Counted from the stretch's first letter, positions 1-6,532 are shown. The stretch: 6,532 nt of DNA from Mariniphaga sp964624645 (GCA_964624645.1 CAZVAD010000133.1:1-6532), one strand, 5' to 3'. The notes: generated by a model from the letters alone, not told the origin. Translations and numbers: made by a program.

Positions 1-2468
1 TGGTGGCGAGCGACCCTTCATTGCTGAATGAAAAAAAGGCTGATTTATGGAACCCGGGGAAAGTAATTTCCGGAGAGTCCATCATGGTTCCCTACAACGG
101 AGAAGCCTTGAACTCAGGGGCTTCCGCATGGTGGAAAGTGCGGGTCTGGGACGAGGATGGCAATGTTTCCGCATGGAGTAGCCCGGCAAGTTTCAGTGTG
201 GGGCTGCTCAGCGAAAGCGACTGGAAAGCTTCCTATATTGCTTTTAACACAGACGCCGGTTACAGGGAAAGCCCGCAACTTTACAGCTCTTTTGAGCTGG
301 AAACCGCCGGGCAGGGCTATTTTCTTCACGTGAATTCATTGGGCTATCACGAGGTGTATGTGAACGGGGAAAAGGCAAGTCCGGGTGTTTTGACGCCGGC
401 TGTTTCAGAATTCAGGAAGCGGTCGCTCGTCAACACTTACGATGTTTCATCGTTTTTGAAAAAAGGGAAAAATGACCTGATTATCTGGCTCGGAAGCGGC
501 TGGTACACCGAAGGGTTGCCGGGCGTGGTGAATAACGGGCCGGTGGTGCGCGCACAGTTGGAAAAAGTACAGAAGAAAAACAGGGAAATCCTCTGTTTTA
601 CCGGCTCAGACTGGAAGGGGCGAAAAAGCAGCTATACACGCCATGGCAACTGGCGCTCCGGATGGTTTGGCGGAGAAATCGTAAACGGTGAACTGGCAAA
701 AAGTGACCTGGCACCAGACAATCCTGAAAATCCCTGGCAGCCGGTTGCGCTGATCGACGTTCCGGTGCATAGTGCAACCCCACAGATGACGGAGCTTAAC
801 GCTTTGACGGAAAAAATTGCTCCGGCAAAAATTACGGCGCTCTCGCCCGATACTTTTCTGGTGGATATGGGAAAAAATTTAACCGGATGGATTGAATTCC
901 GGTTTCCGAAACTGGAAAAATCTCAGCGGGTAAAAATGGAATATATTGATTTTTTGATAGATAACAATAAGTTTCACGATGAAAGGCGTTGGGATGAGTA
1001 TGTTGCTTCCGGCGAAGGGCAGGAACTGTTTTCCAATAAGTTCAACTACCAGGCGTTCCGGTATGTTCGCATAACCGGATTAAAGGAAATGCCCGATGCC
1101 GCTTCGCTGACTGCCTACCTGGTTCACACGGATTTTGAGCTTGCTTCGGGATTTGAATGCTCCGATCCGGATTTGAATGCCATTCACGATATGTTGTTTT
1201 ATACCCTGCAGTGCCTGAGCATCGGCGGCGACTTTGTGGATTGCCCGCAGATTGAGCGTTTGGGCTACGGCGGCGACGGAAACGCATCAACCCTGACCGC
1301 ACAGACCATGTTCAATCTGGGGCCGTTGTATAACAACTGGTTGCAGGCGTGGGGGGATGCAATCCGCGAAGACGGCGGAATGCCGCACACCGCTCCCAAT
1401 CCGTACCGGGCAGGTGGAGGCCCCTACTGGTGCGGCTTTATCATCACCGCTTCATGGAACACTTTTCTGAGCTATGGCGACACTTTGGTTTTGGAGAAGT
1501 ATTATCCGGTTATGCAAAAGTGGTTAGGCTATGTGGATGCACACAGCGTTGACGGGCTTTTGAAAAAATGGCCCGATACGGATTACAGGGGCTGGTATCT
1601 GGGCGATTGGGCCACGCCCGAAGGAATTGACCAGAAAGATGAAGCATCCGTTGATGTGGTGAACAACTCCTTCATCGCTGTTTGTTTTGACAATATGGAG
1701 CGGATTGCCGGAGTTTTGGGAAAACCGGAAGATGCACGCCTTTATGCACAAAAAAAGGAAGCACTTCAGAAAAAGATTCATGAACGATATTTTGATACGA
1801 CAGAAAATACATACGGAACAGGGACACAGGTTGACCTGGCTTTCCCGATGATTGCCGGAGTGGTCCCCGAAAACCTGTATGCCAATGTTGCCGGGGCATT
1901 TTACAGGGAAACGGAGGTGCACTGGAACGGGCACCTTGCCACCGGACTGGTAGGTTTGCCTGTAATCACGGAATGGGTTACAAAAAATCACGAAGCGGAT
2001 CTTATGTATTCGATGCTGAAAAAACGGGACTATCCCGGATACTTATACATGCTTGACAACGGCGCCACCACAACCTGGGAGCACTGGAACGGGGAGCGAA
2101 GCCACATTCACAACTGCTATAACGGCATCGGCTCGTGGTTCTATCAGGCGGTTGGCGGCATCCGTCCGGTTGAAAATGTGCCGGCATACCGTGAGGTGAT
2201 CATTCAACCGCAGATTCCTGACGGAATAACCCGGGCAGAAACATTCAGGGAAACACCCTTTGGAAAGCTGGCTGTCAGCTGGGAGTTGAAAAACGGAGTT
2301 TTTGAGCTTGATGTGGAAATCCCTGTGGGAGTGAAAGCCGAAGTGAGGCTGCCGGGCGATGCAAAGGAATTCCTGTTGGATGGTAACAAGCAGGAAATAG
2401 CGGCTGCCGGTGAAGCGGGGATTCTGCTGAAAAGCGGGAAGTACCGGGTCAGTTGTAAATGGCAATGA
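1..2468 (+). CDS. Alpha-L-rhamnosidase, GH78 family (5'-truncated by window edge)
   Basis: Hydrolyses terminal alpha-L-rhamnosyl linkages in glycans, by inverting catalysis in GH78. The frame is open to the left edge. The first in-frame GTG at position 3 is an internal Val codon, because the protein begins in the middle of the usual N-terminal Ig-like domain, so any signal peptide lies outside the window. Numbering residues from position 3: the end of the Ig-like domain with WWKVRVWDEDGN (43-54) and the GLL..SDWKA linker; a Bac_rhamnosid_N-type beta domain (about 95-260, with VYVNGEK and GSGWY); a concanavalin-like/CBM67-type beta domain (about 270-375); the (alpha/alpha)6 catalytic barrel (about 380-720); and the C-terminal beta domain (from about 728, AYREVIIQPQIP, to 821). 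Acidic active-site candidates are D413, E418 and D425 in DCPQIERLGYGGD, plus E693 in TTTWEHWNG, the usual place of the general base. I4 of the motif replaces an Arg that is common in the family. The lipoprotein gene follows 86 bp downstream with no terminator between. Family assignment is secure; the exact substrate is not visible. Confidence 0.95.
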   Translation, partial: VASDPSLLNEKKADLWNPGKVISGESIMVPYNGEALNSGASAWWKVRVWDEDGNVSAWSSPASFSVGLLSESDWKASYIAFNTDAGYRESPQLYSSFELETAGQGYFLHVNSLGYHEVYVNGEKASPGVLTPAVSEFRKRSLVNTYDVSSFLKKGKNDLIIWLGSGWYTEGLPGVVNNGPVVRAQLEKVQKKNREILCFTGSDWKGRKSSYTRHGNWRSGWFGGEIVNGELAKSDLAPDNPENPWQPVALIDVPVHSATPQMTELNALTEKIAPAKITALSPDTFLVDMGKNLTGWIEFRFPKLEKSQRVKMEYIDFLIDNNKFHDERRWDEYVASGEGQELFSNKFNYQAFRYVRITGLKEMPDAASLTAYLVHTDFELASGFECSDPDLNAIHDMLFYTLQCLSIGGDFVDCPQIERLGYGGDGNASTLTAQTMFNLGPLYNNWLQAWGDAIREDGGMPHTAPNPYRAGGGPYWCGFIITASWNTFLSYGDTLVLEKYYPVMQKWLGYVDAHSVDGLLKKWPDTDYRGWYLGDWATPEGIDQKDEASVDVVNNSFIAVCFDNMERIAGVLGKPEDARLYAQKKEALQKKIHERYFDTTENTYGTGTQVDLAFPMIAGVVPENLYANVAGAFYRETEVHWNGHLATGLVGLPVITEWVTKNHEADLMYSMLKKRDYPGYLYMLDNGATTTWEHWNGERSHIHNCYNGIGSWFYQAVGGIRPVENVPAYREVIIQPQIPDGITRAETFRETPFGKLAVSWELKNGVFELDVEIPVGVKAEVRLPGDAKEFLLDGNKQEIAAAGEAGILLKSGKYRVSCKWQ

Positions 2469-2554
2469 ACAAATGATTCATTCTGAAAATTTTTTTGGCA
2501 ACTTCTTTGCATTGGAGAACGTTATCTGTAAAAAACAATTTAAAATTCAATAAC

Positions 2555-3346
2555 ATGAGAACAAGGATTAAAAAAAGCTTGAAATTTACATTGACAGCTG
2601 CCGCTTTGGCAGCATTGACAGTGAGTTGCACCAATGCCGGAAAAAATAAATCAAAACAGACCGGAGTGATTGATGGACATACCGCGCAAATTGCGCTCGA
2701 CTGGCAGGGAAGTTATTCAGGAATTGTTCCCTGCGCCGATTGTGAAGGCATTGAGACCGAACTGATTCTGAACAACGATGAAACTTATGTTCTGTCCACA
2801 AAATATTTGGGTAAGGAAATTTCCGTGGGAGATACCATTCAGGGGAAATTCTCCTGGCAGGGAAATAATGTGCATTTGGAAGGCATTCCCAAAAATGAAA
2901 GGTCTTCACTGTTTAAAGTGGAAGAAAACCAGGTGCGCTATCTCGATATGGAGGGGAACATTGTTACGGGTGCGCTTGAGAATCACTATGTTTTGAAAAA
3001 AGACGGAAATATCCTGGTTGAGGACAAACGCTGGCAGTTGGTTGAACTGAACGGGAAACCCGTGGAAAGTACGCCCGAAAGTCATTACCTGATTTTTCAC
3101 TCCGGAGAGCGGAGAATTGAAACCAAAGCCAACTGCAACATCATTTCGATGAACTATAAAATAAAAAATGAGCTGATGGTACGGTTTGAACAGGGGATAA
3201 GCACACTGATGGCGTGTCCCGATACCATAGAGCAAGAATATTCGCGGGTACTTCAAATGGTGGATAATCTTTCCACTGACGGAACAACCCTCTCCCTGAA
3301 CAAAGCGCGGATGGCGCCGCTTGCCGTTTTCAAGCTCTCAGAGTAG
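2555..3346 (+). CDS. NlpE-like / META (HslJ-like) two-domain lipoprotein
   Basis: Predicted 263-residue envelope lipoprotein. The start is set at ATG 2555 because a typical lipoprotein signal follows at once: basic MRTRIKK, a hydrophobic Ala/Leu stretch, then LTVSC with the lipidated Cys at residue 25. A TTG 60 bp upstream is in frame but would bury that signal. After a polar linker (CTNAGKNKSK) comes an NlpE N-terminal-type domain (about 46-147) with WQGSYSGIVPCADCEGI, including the C60-x2-C63 pair. Next is a META/HslJ-type domain (about 157-262) with RWQLVELNGKPV, the NCN signature (C194) and STLMACPDTIEQEYSRVL (C221). In Enterobacteria NlpE reports surface or copper stress and HslJ is linked to novobiocin resistance. 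Those roles cannot be transferred safely to a Bacteroidota fusion. No acidic lipoprotein-export signal follows the Cys, so a periplasm-facing location is likely but inferred. A strong terminator begins 25 bp past the stop. Domain calls rest on motif recognition. Confidence 0.9.
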   Translation: MRTRIKKSLKFTLTAAALAALTVSCTNAGKNKSKQTGVIDGHTAQIALDWQGSYSGIVPCADCEGIETELILNNDETYVLSTKYLGKEISVGDTIQGKFSWQGNNVHLEGIPKNERSSLFKVEENQVRYLDMEGNIVTGALENHYVLKKDGNILVEDKRWQLVELNGKPVESTPESHYLIFHSGERRIETKANCNIISMNYKIKNELMVRFEQGISTLMACPDTIEQEYSRVLQMVDNLSTDGTTLSLNKARMAPLAVFKLSE

Positions 3347-3370
3347 GAGAATATTTTCAGGATAATATGA

Positions 3371-3407
3371 AAACAGCCCGGGGAAAATTCCACCGGGCTG
3401 TTTTTTT
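3371..3407 (+). terminator. Rho-independent terminator after the lipoprotein gene
   Basis: An 11-bp perfect stem pairs AAACAGCCCGG (3371-3381) with CCGGGCTGTTT (3393-3403). The loop can pair further as GGA/TCC. The hairpin runs straight into seven Ts (3401-3407). It lies 25 bp after the lipoprotein stop codon, where the + strand transcript should end. On the minus strand only four Ts would follow, so it is mainly a + strand terminator, though it could catch residual antisense transcripts. Confidence 0.9.
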
Positions 3408-3441
3408 ATTGTTCGCTCCAAAGGAGCGTATTGGTTTCTTC
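3403..3441. repeat. Direct repeat, copy 1 (39 bp)
   Basis: Begins in the T-run of the first terminator and includes GCTCC, AAA and TATTGGTTTCTTC blocks. It matches 3624-3662 at 34 of 39 positions without gaps. This copy also has a perfect short hairpin, CGCTCC-AAA-GGAGCG (3414-3428), which copy 2 has lost. Similarity continues past the core with a gap: AATT and then CCTTTT occur downstream in both copies. In the + strand frame starting at 3403 it reads FLLFAPKERIGFF. Confidence 0.8.
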
Positions 3442-3528
3442 AGAATTATCCTCCGAACTTGTCCTTTTGGCGCGGTGGGATAATGGAGAGATTGGAAAAA
3501 CGAAAGTCTTCTAAAACTGCCTCCATAG

Positions 3529-3571
3529 AAAAACCCGAAGAGACGCAGTCAACACTGGCTCTCCGGGTTTT
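3529..3571 (-). terminator. Probable terminator for the T9SS-substrate gene, possibly bidirectional
   Basis: AAAACCCG (3530-3537) pairs with CGGGTTTT (3564-3571). After one mismatch AGAG (3539-3542) pairs with CTCT (3559-3562), and the top is closed by CAGT/ACTG around a CAAC loop (3546-3557). On the minus strand the stem is followed by five Ts (complement of 3529-3533). On the + strand it ends in four Ts. It sits about 120 bp past the minus-strand stop codon and is the best terminator candidate for that gene. Both convergent transcripts could end here. Confidence 0.7.
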
Positions 3572-3623
3572 AACTACGAAAAAGTCAGAAAATCTATTTA
3601 TCTTGATTTATCTTAAATCTCGT

Positions 3624-3662
3624 TTTTTATTATTTGCTCCAAAAGAACTTATTGGTTTCTTC
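3624..3662. repeat. Direct repeat, copy 2 (39 bp)
   Basis: Second copy, 221 bp from the first and ending 31 bp before the stop codon of the convergent T9SS-substrate gene. It reads FLLFAPKELIGFF in the + strand frame from 3624, followed by N-CPF where copy 1 has a five-codon-longer spacer before CPF. Within the 39-bp core, four of the five substitutions are third-position synonymous changes in this frame and one changes Arg to Leu. Confidence 0.8.
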
Positions 3663-3693
3663 AATTGCCCTTTTCAGGACTGAACCATTTCAT

Positions 3694-6532
3694 CTACGGC
3701 AATACCACCCGTTTCGTTTCATTCACGGATTGTGTTCCCCGTGCATTCACCAGATATACTCCACTTGCCAGATGGCCTCTGTTGTTGAGGTAAGTTGTGG
3801 TCTGGCGGGCTGCCTGCTGCTTCATCAGCATTTTGCCCGTAGCATCATAAACCGCAACGGTGAGGTCTTCTTTCGACTTGTTGGATACAATAATCTGATT
3901 GTCCACTACATAGATGGTTACAAGTGCATCGAATGATAATTCAGAGTCGGAAATCTGCGACACAATCTCAAAACGCTTGTCGGCTGCCTGTGCTGCAGAA
4001 ATTTCATATTCCGCGCCATTTTGAACCGGGTACGCCTGACCGGTAATCAGATCGAGCAGGTATAACCCTTGTGCTTCCGCATCCGGAGAGGCGGCAATGC
4101 TCAGGCTGTAGCTTTCATTTTCGCCCGGATTGAGTCCTACGAAGCTTCCTTCAAACTGCGGCACGGTGGCCACCTGGAAGAAACGTGCATCATCGCCTGC
4201 CACAAAGAGCTGGGCAATTCCGCTTTCCATCATCTTTTCACCATCCCAGCCGTTGTCAAAGCCGTATGTTGTGCCGGCATTTTCAAACAGCCATACGCGG
4301 TCTGCAAATGAAGCGCTGACAACATCCAGTACAATGTGCGGATATTGCGGTGTGGCAGTTCTGCCGACTATTGCAGATTTCCACGGTTTTGTGGTGAATT
4401 CATTCAGTTCGTTTTTCACCAGTTCGCCGTAACTCAGGGTGATCTCACCCGGGGTTGCAACATCAACCATGAAGGTGTGCATGGATAGTATCCTGTCCGG
4501 TATTCCGGCCTGACCTGCCAGGTTGAACGGAACAGCCTGGTACTGACCGCCTGCGATGCCTGCAACCGTTCCGCCGTTCAGCTTACGCCACTGATCCCGG
4601 GTTCCGGTATTGAACAGATAGACGGTCTCTTCATTCAGCAATCCGGTATTGTGAGCTATTGCTTCGGTAGTGATTGGAATGGCAGCGGTAAATGAATTGG
4701 AAATCAGATTTATGCCGGAGTAATTTACACTCTGCGTTTTCGTTGTGAAGAGGTTTGCATCGCCAACATTCAAGGTTCCGCTGAACTCGTATATATGAGT
4801 CGGCAGGGTGGTTGAGCTGTTGTTGATTTCGTATCCTCTGAAAGCATCCAGTGTTGAGCCGGGCACAATCCATTTGTTGCCGTTGGTGGGTTCAGACCAT
4901 TCGTGAATGGTTTCCACCTGCGGAGACAGGAACGGGAATTCTGATTCCTGAACCGGTATTCCGAAATATTGCCATGATTTGCGGTAGTATCCGCAGTCAG
5001 CACATTCGTAGGCGCGATTATAGAATTCAACTGTTGCCCCCACATCGCCGTTCCTGGAAGCATCTGCAAACAGCAACGTTCCGGTGGGTTGGTCAGGATC
5101 GGATTTCACCACAATGGTTCCGGCGGCGTCATTGTCGTCAAGTACTTCACCGTTTATGACGAGCATATTTCCGGTGGTAACTATCAGGTCAACCTCTGAG
5201 TCATTGATTAAATTACCAATAATCCGGTCGGTATCCAGATGCAAATCATTGATTGCTGCACCCAATCCGTTTCCGTTACCTGTGGCGCCGTTGTTCGCTT
5301 CGGTGGCAAATTCCACATCTTCCCCTTCTGCAGGGACATACAGAGCTGTCCAGTTTTCTTCATCTGCCCAGTTGTTGTTCTTGGTGCCGTGCCAGTAGTT
5401 TTTGGTACCGATGGGCAATGTGGTCAGATACAACGTAGCATTGTCACATGCGTACGGTGTTCCGAAATCACAGATAACCTGTTCTACGATAACAGTCCCT
5501 GTAAAATCTCCTTCCGGTACAAAAGTATAGTCACCGTCACTGCCGATGGTAAATGTTCCCTTGCCGGCAATTGTGATTTCAGTTCCCGGCAAATGGACTA
5601 TGCCGTCGATCCACACTTCGGCAACTCTTTGTTTGTCGCCTTCGGGGTCGAAGTCATTATCCAGCACGTTGCCGGTCATGGTTACTCCCTGTGGCGCTGA
5701 GTTGGTATCATCACTGGCAAAAGTGGTATTCACCCCGTCATTTTCCAGTACAATGATGTGCAGTACAGCGCTGTCGGTCAGTCCGTCTTCATCTTCAATG
5801 ACATAGGTTGCCGGCGCCACTTTTCCTGTAAATCCGTTTCGGGGAGTGAAAGTGAAGCTTCCGTCATCGTTCAGGACAAGTACTCCTGCTGGTTCGCCTT
5901 CAACGGTATATACCGGGGTTGGCGTACCAATCGGGAAGGGTTGTTCCGTACCGCTCTCATCAATATAGGTTGCCTCCGTTACTGTCAGCTCATCGCCGTC
6001 GGGATCGGAATCATTGTAAAGTACATTGGAAGAAACAGGAGTGTTCTCCAGTGTTTTAGCCACATCATCCTGTGCAACCGGCGGATTATTTTTTCCTGCT
6101 TCAGCTTCCGGAATCACAAGAATGGTCAGTGTGGTTTCATCCCGGAAACCATTAAAGTCTTCTGCACTGTAATTGACGGTTACACTTCCCGTGTATTCTT
6201 CTTCAGGGACAAATGTATATTTTCCATCTGGCTGAAGGGTCAGGGTTCCTGCCTTGTTTCCTTCGGAGTCATATATCACCGTTGGAACACCAGATATGAG
6301 CGGCTTGGTGGTTCCGTTTTCATCCAGATAAGTTGCTTCGCCCACTTTCAGTTCACCTTCACCGATGTCGTTGGAAAGCACATTGCCACTGACGGGTGTG
6401 TCTTGCGGCGTCTGGTTGATATCCGGTAACGCAACGATTTCTGCGGCTTCCACCGTAATGGTTACCACTGCATTATTGCAGTTATCAGGATTCAGAATCT
6501 CACAAATGGTGTAATTGATGGTGTATTCTCCT
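3694..6532 (-). CDS. Large T9SS-secreted protein with cadherin-like repeats (N-terminus beyond window)
   Basis: C-terminal 945 residues of a secreted or surface protein. The frame stays open to the right edge. The GTG at 6468 is a Val inside a beta-strand, not a start, because GEYTINYTICEI upstream continues the same kind of repeat. In order from the right edge: the end of one repeat (6439-6532); three tandem cadherin-like/Big_9-type repeats (about 6438-5404) with NVLxND and DG-x-(Y/F)-TF-x-P signatures; a module starting NYWHGTKNNNWADEENW (about 5403-5060), like the W..NW..VP modules of other Bacteroidota exoproteins; a long beta-rich region of the kind often found just before T9SS signals (about 5059-3955); and a type A-like sorting domain (3954-3697) ending ETKRVVLP. 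By family knowledge it would cross the inner membrane by Sec and the outer membrane by T9SS, with CTD removal and release or surface attachment. No catalytic domain is visible; adhesion or a structural role is a guess. It converges on the lipoprotein gene. Confidence 0.9.
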   Translation of the reverse strand, partial: GEYTINYTICEILNPDNCNNAVVTITVEAAEIVALPDINQTPQDTPVSGNVLSNDIGEGELKVGEATYLDENGTTKPLISGVPTVIYDSEGNKAGTLTLQPDGKYTFVPEEEYTGSVTVNYSAEDFNGFRDETTLTILVIPEAEAGKNNPPVAQDDVAKTLENTPVSSNVLYNDSDPDGDELTVTEATYIDESGTEQPFPIGTPTPVYTVEGEPAGVLVLNDDGSFTFTPRNGFTGKVAPATYVIEDEDGLTDSAVLHIIVLENDGVNTTFASDDTNSAPQGVTMTGNVLDNDFDPEGDKQRVAEVWIDGIVHLPGTEITIAGKGTFTIGSDGDYTFVPEGDFTGTVIVEQVICDFGTPYACDNATLYLTTLPIGTKNYWHGTKNNNWADEENWTALYVPAEGEDVEFATEANNGATGNGNGLGAAINDLHLDTDRIIGNLINDSEVDLIVTTGNMLVINGEVLDDNDAAGTIVVKSDPDQPTGTLLFADASRNGDVGATVEFYNRAYECADCGYYRKSWQYFGIPVQESEFPFLSPQVETIHEWSEPTNGNKWIVPGSTLDAFRGYEINNSSTTLPTHIYEFSGTLNVGDANLFTTKTQSVNYSGINLISNSFTAAIPITTEAIAHNTGLLNEETVYLFNTGTRDQWRKLNGGTVAGIAGGQYQAVPFNLAGQAGIPDRILSMHTFMVDVATPGEITLSYGELVKNELNEFTTKPWKSAIVGRTATPQYPHIVLDVVSASFADRVWLFENAGTTYGFDNGWDGEKMMESGIAQLFVAGDDARFFQVATVPQFEGSFVGLNPGENESYSLSIAASPDAEAQGLYLLDLITGQAYPVQNGAEYEISAAQAADKRFEIVSQISDSELSFDALVTIYVVDNQIIVSNKSKEDLTVAVYDATGKMLMKQQAARQTTTYLNNRGHLASGVYLVNARGTQSVNETKRVVLP
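3697..3954 (-). other. T9SS C-terminal sorting domain (coding segment)
   Basis: The last 86 residues of the minus-strand protein have the pattern of the Por secretion sorting domain: strand-forming NQIIVSNKSKEDLTVAVYD, then ATGKMLMKQ, a middle strand, GHLASGVYLVNARG, and a final basic-hydrophobic strand ETKRVVLP. The (L/A)xxGVYLV block and the ending close to TK-(R/K)-(V/I)-V are hallmarks of the type A domain. It directs export through T9SS and is normally cleaved off. Confidence 0.92.
5404..6532 (-). repeat. Tandem cadherin-like (Big_9-type) protein repeats within the T9SS substrate
   Basis: Three full units of about 107-122 residues and the end of a fourth. Unit 1 (6438-6091) has TPVSGNVLSND, then YTFVPEEEYTGSVTVNYSAED. 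Unit 2 (6090-5725) has TPVSSNVLYNDSDPDGDEL, then FTFTPRNGFTG. Unit 3 (5724-5404) has VTMTGNVLDNDFDPEGD, then YTFVPEGDFTGTVIVEQ. Units 1 and 2 are closest and share EATY(L/I)DE(N/S)GT. The DPDGD-type acidic loop, usually a calcium site, is intact in unit 2, altered in unit 3 and shortened to IGEGE in unit 1. Similarity is clear in protein but diverged in DNA. Confidence 0.85.

Larger units (their letters stand above)
3367..3683 (+). other. Two tiny overlapping ORFs of doubtful coding status in the convergent intergenic region
   Basis: ORF A runs from ATG 3367 to TAA 3481-3483 (38 codons). AGGA lies four bases before its ATG, which is 20 bp after the lipoprotein stop. ORF B runs from ATG 3483 to TGA 3681-3683 (66 codons), and its ATG overlaps the ORF A stop as TAATG. 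Both contain the repeat-encoded FLLFAPKE(R/L)IGFF segment near their C-termini. Against real genes: ORF A contains the strong terminator hairpin, ORF B contains the second hairpin, both are very short, and neither resembles a family I recognise. They may be remnants of a duplicated coding element or accidental frames across a repeat. Apart from these frames, the two hairpins and the repeat pair, I see nothing else in 3347-3693. Confidence 0.2.

Noticed and set aside
1524..1991. Minus-strand ORF (155 codons) inside the rhamnosidase gene
   Set aside because: It lies fully antisense to the conserved catalytic domain, and its composition is typical of a shadow frame.
2472..2482. Palindrome AATGATTCATT after the rhamnosidase stop
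   Set aside because: It is short and A/T-rich with no T-run directly after it. It is too weak for a terminator, and there is no evidence for an operator.
2495..2554. In-frame TTG start giving a 283-residue lipoprotein
   Set aside because: It would put 20 polar residues before a complete lipoprotein signal that begins at ATG 2555.
2469..2554. Promoter for the lipoprotein gene
   Set aside because: TTG and TTTG boxes are present, but no pair fits the Bacteroidota consensus TTTG / TAnnTTTG with proper spacing. Co-transcription with the rhamnosidase is equally possible.
3403..3520. Minus-strand frame ending EETNTLLWSEQ (copy 1) and EETNKFFWSK (copy 2) as gene tails
   Set aside because: It looked like paired C-termini just before terminators, but nearly every substitution is non-synonymous, there is no start codon, and an upstream stop limits it to about 36 codons. 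The + strand frame fits better.
3483..3526. ATGGAG / CTCCAT inverted pair in the intergenic region
   Set aside because: A six-base pair around a loop of over 30 bases is expected by chance.
5758..6429. Long + strand ORF (223 codons) antisense to the repeats
   Set aside because: It is a Cys- and Phe-rich shadow of a well-supported gene, with no recognisable domain.
6466..6468. GTG as the start of the minus-strand gene
   Set aside because: The frame stays open to the window edge, and the upstream residues complete a cadherin-like repeat, so this is an internal Val.

Overview
The window looks like chromosomal DNA of a Bacteroidota bacterium, probably Bacteroidales-like. The strongest clue is the minus-strand protein, which ends in a type IX secretion system (T9SS) C-terminal sorting domain, a signal confined to this phylum. 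A GH78 alpha-L-rhamnosidase of Bacteroidota style and A/T-rich leaders without a clear Shine-Dalgarno sequence fit this. No RNA gene, CRISPR array, complete insertion sequence or replication origin was found.

Layout. Positions 1-2468 (+) hold most of a GH78 alpha-L-rhamnosidase whose N-terminus lies upstream of the window. After an 86-bp gap without a terminator comes 2555-3346 (+), a lipoprotein that joins an NlpE-like domain (with CxxC) to a META/HslJ-like domain. A strong intrinsic terminator follows at 3371-3407. Positions 3694-6532 (-) hold the C-terminal 945 residues of a large secreted protein, read toward the other two genes. It has tandem cadherin-like/Ig-like repeats, a long beta-rich middle and a T9SS sorting domain. 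Its N-terminus lies beyond the right edge.

The 347-bp convergent intergenic region (3347-3693) holds the first terminator, a second and probably bidirectional hairpin terminator (3529-3571), and an imperfect direct repeat of about 39 bp (3403-3441 and 3624-3662). Read on the + strand, the two copies share a frame encoding FLLFAPKE(R/L)IGFF, and most differences between them are synonymous. The copies fall near the ends of two tiny ORFs that overlap at TAATG. This is the least explained part of the window. It may be a remnant of a duplicated coding element or a dispersed repeat, and it is not a proven gene.

How the genes may work together. The rhamnosidase would remove terminal L-rhamnose from plant or microbial glycans. 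The lipoprotein is a plausible envelope-associated protein that may be co-transcribed with it. The T9SS substrate is a surface or released protein on the opposite strand with its own regulation. Nothing here links the three into one pathway. Apart from the intergenic repeat, I see no evidence of a novel multi-gene system.
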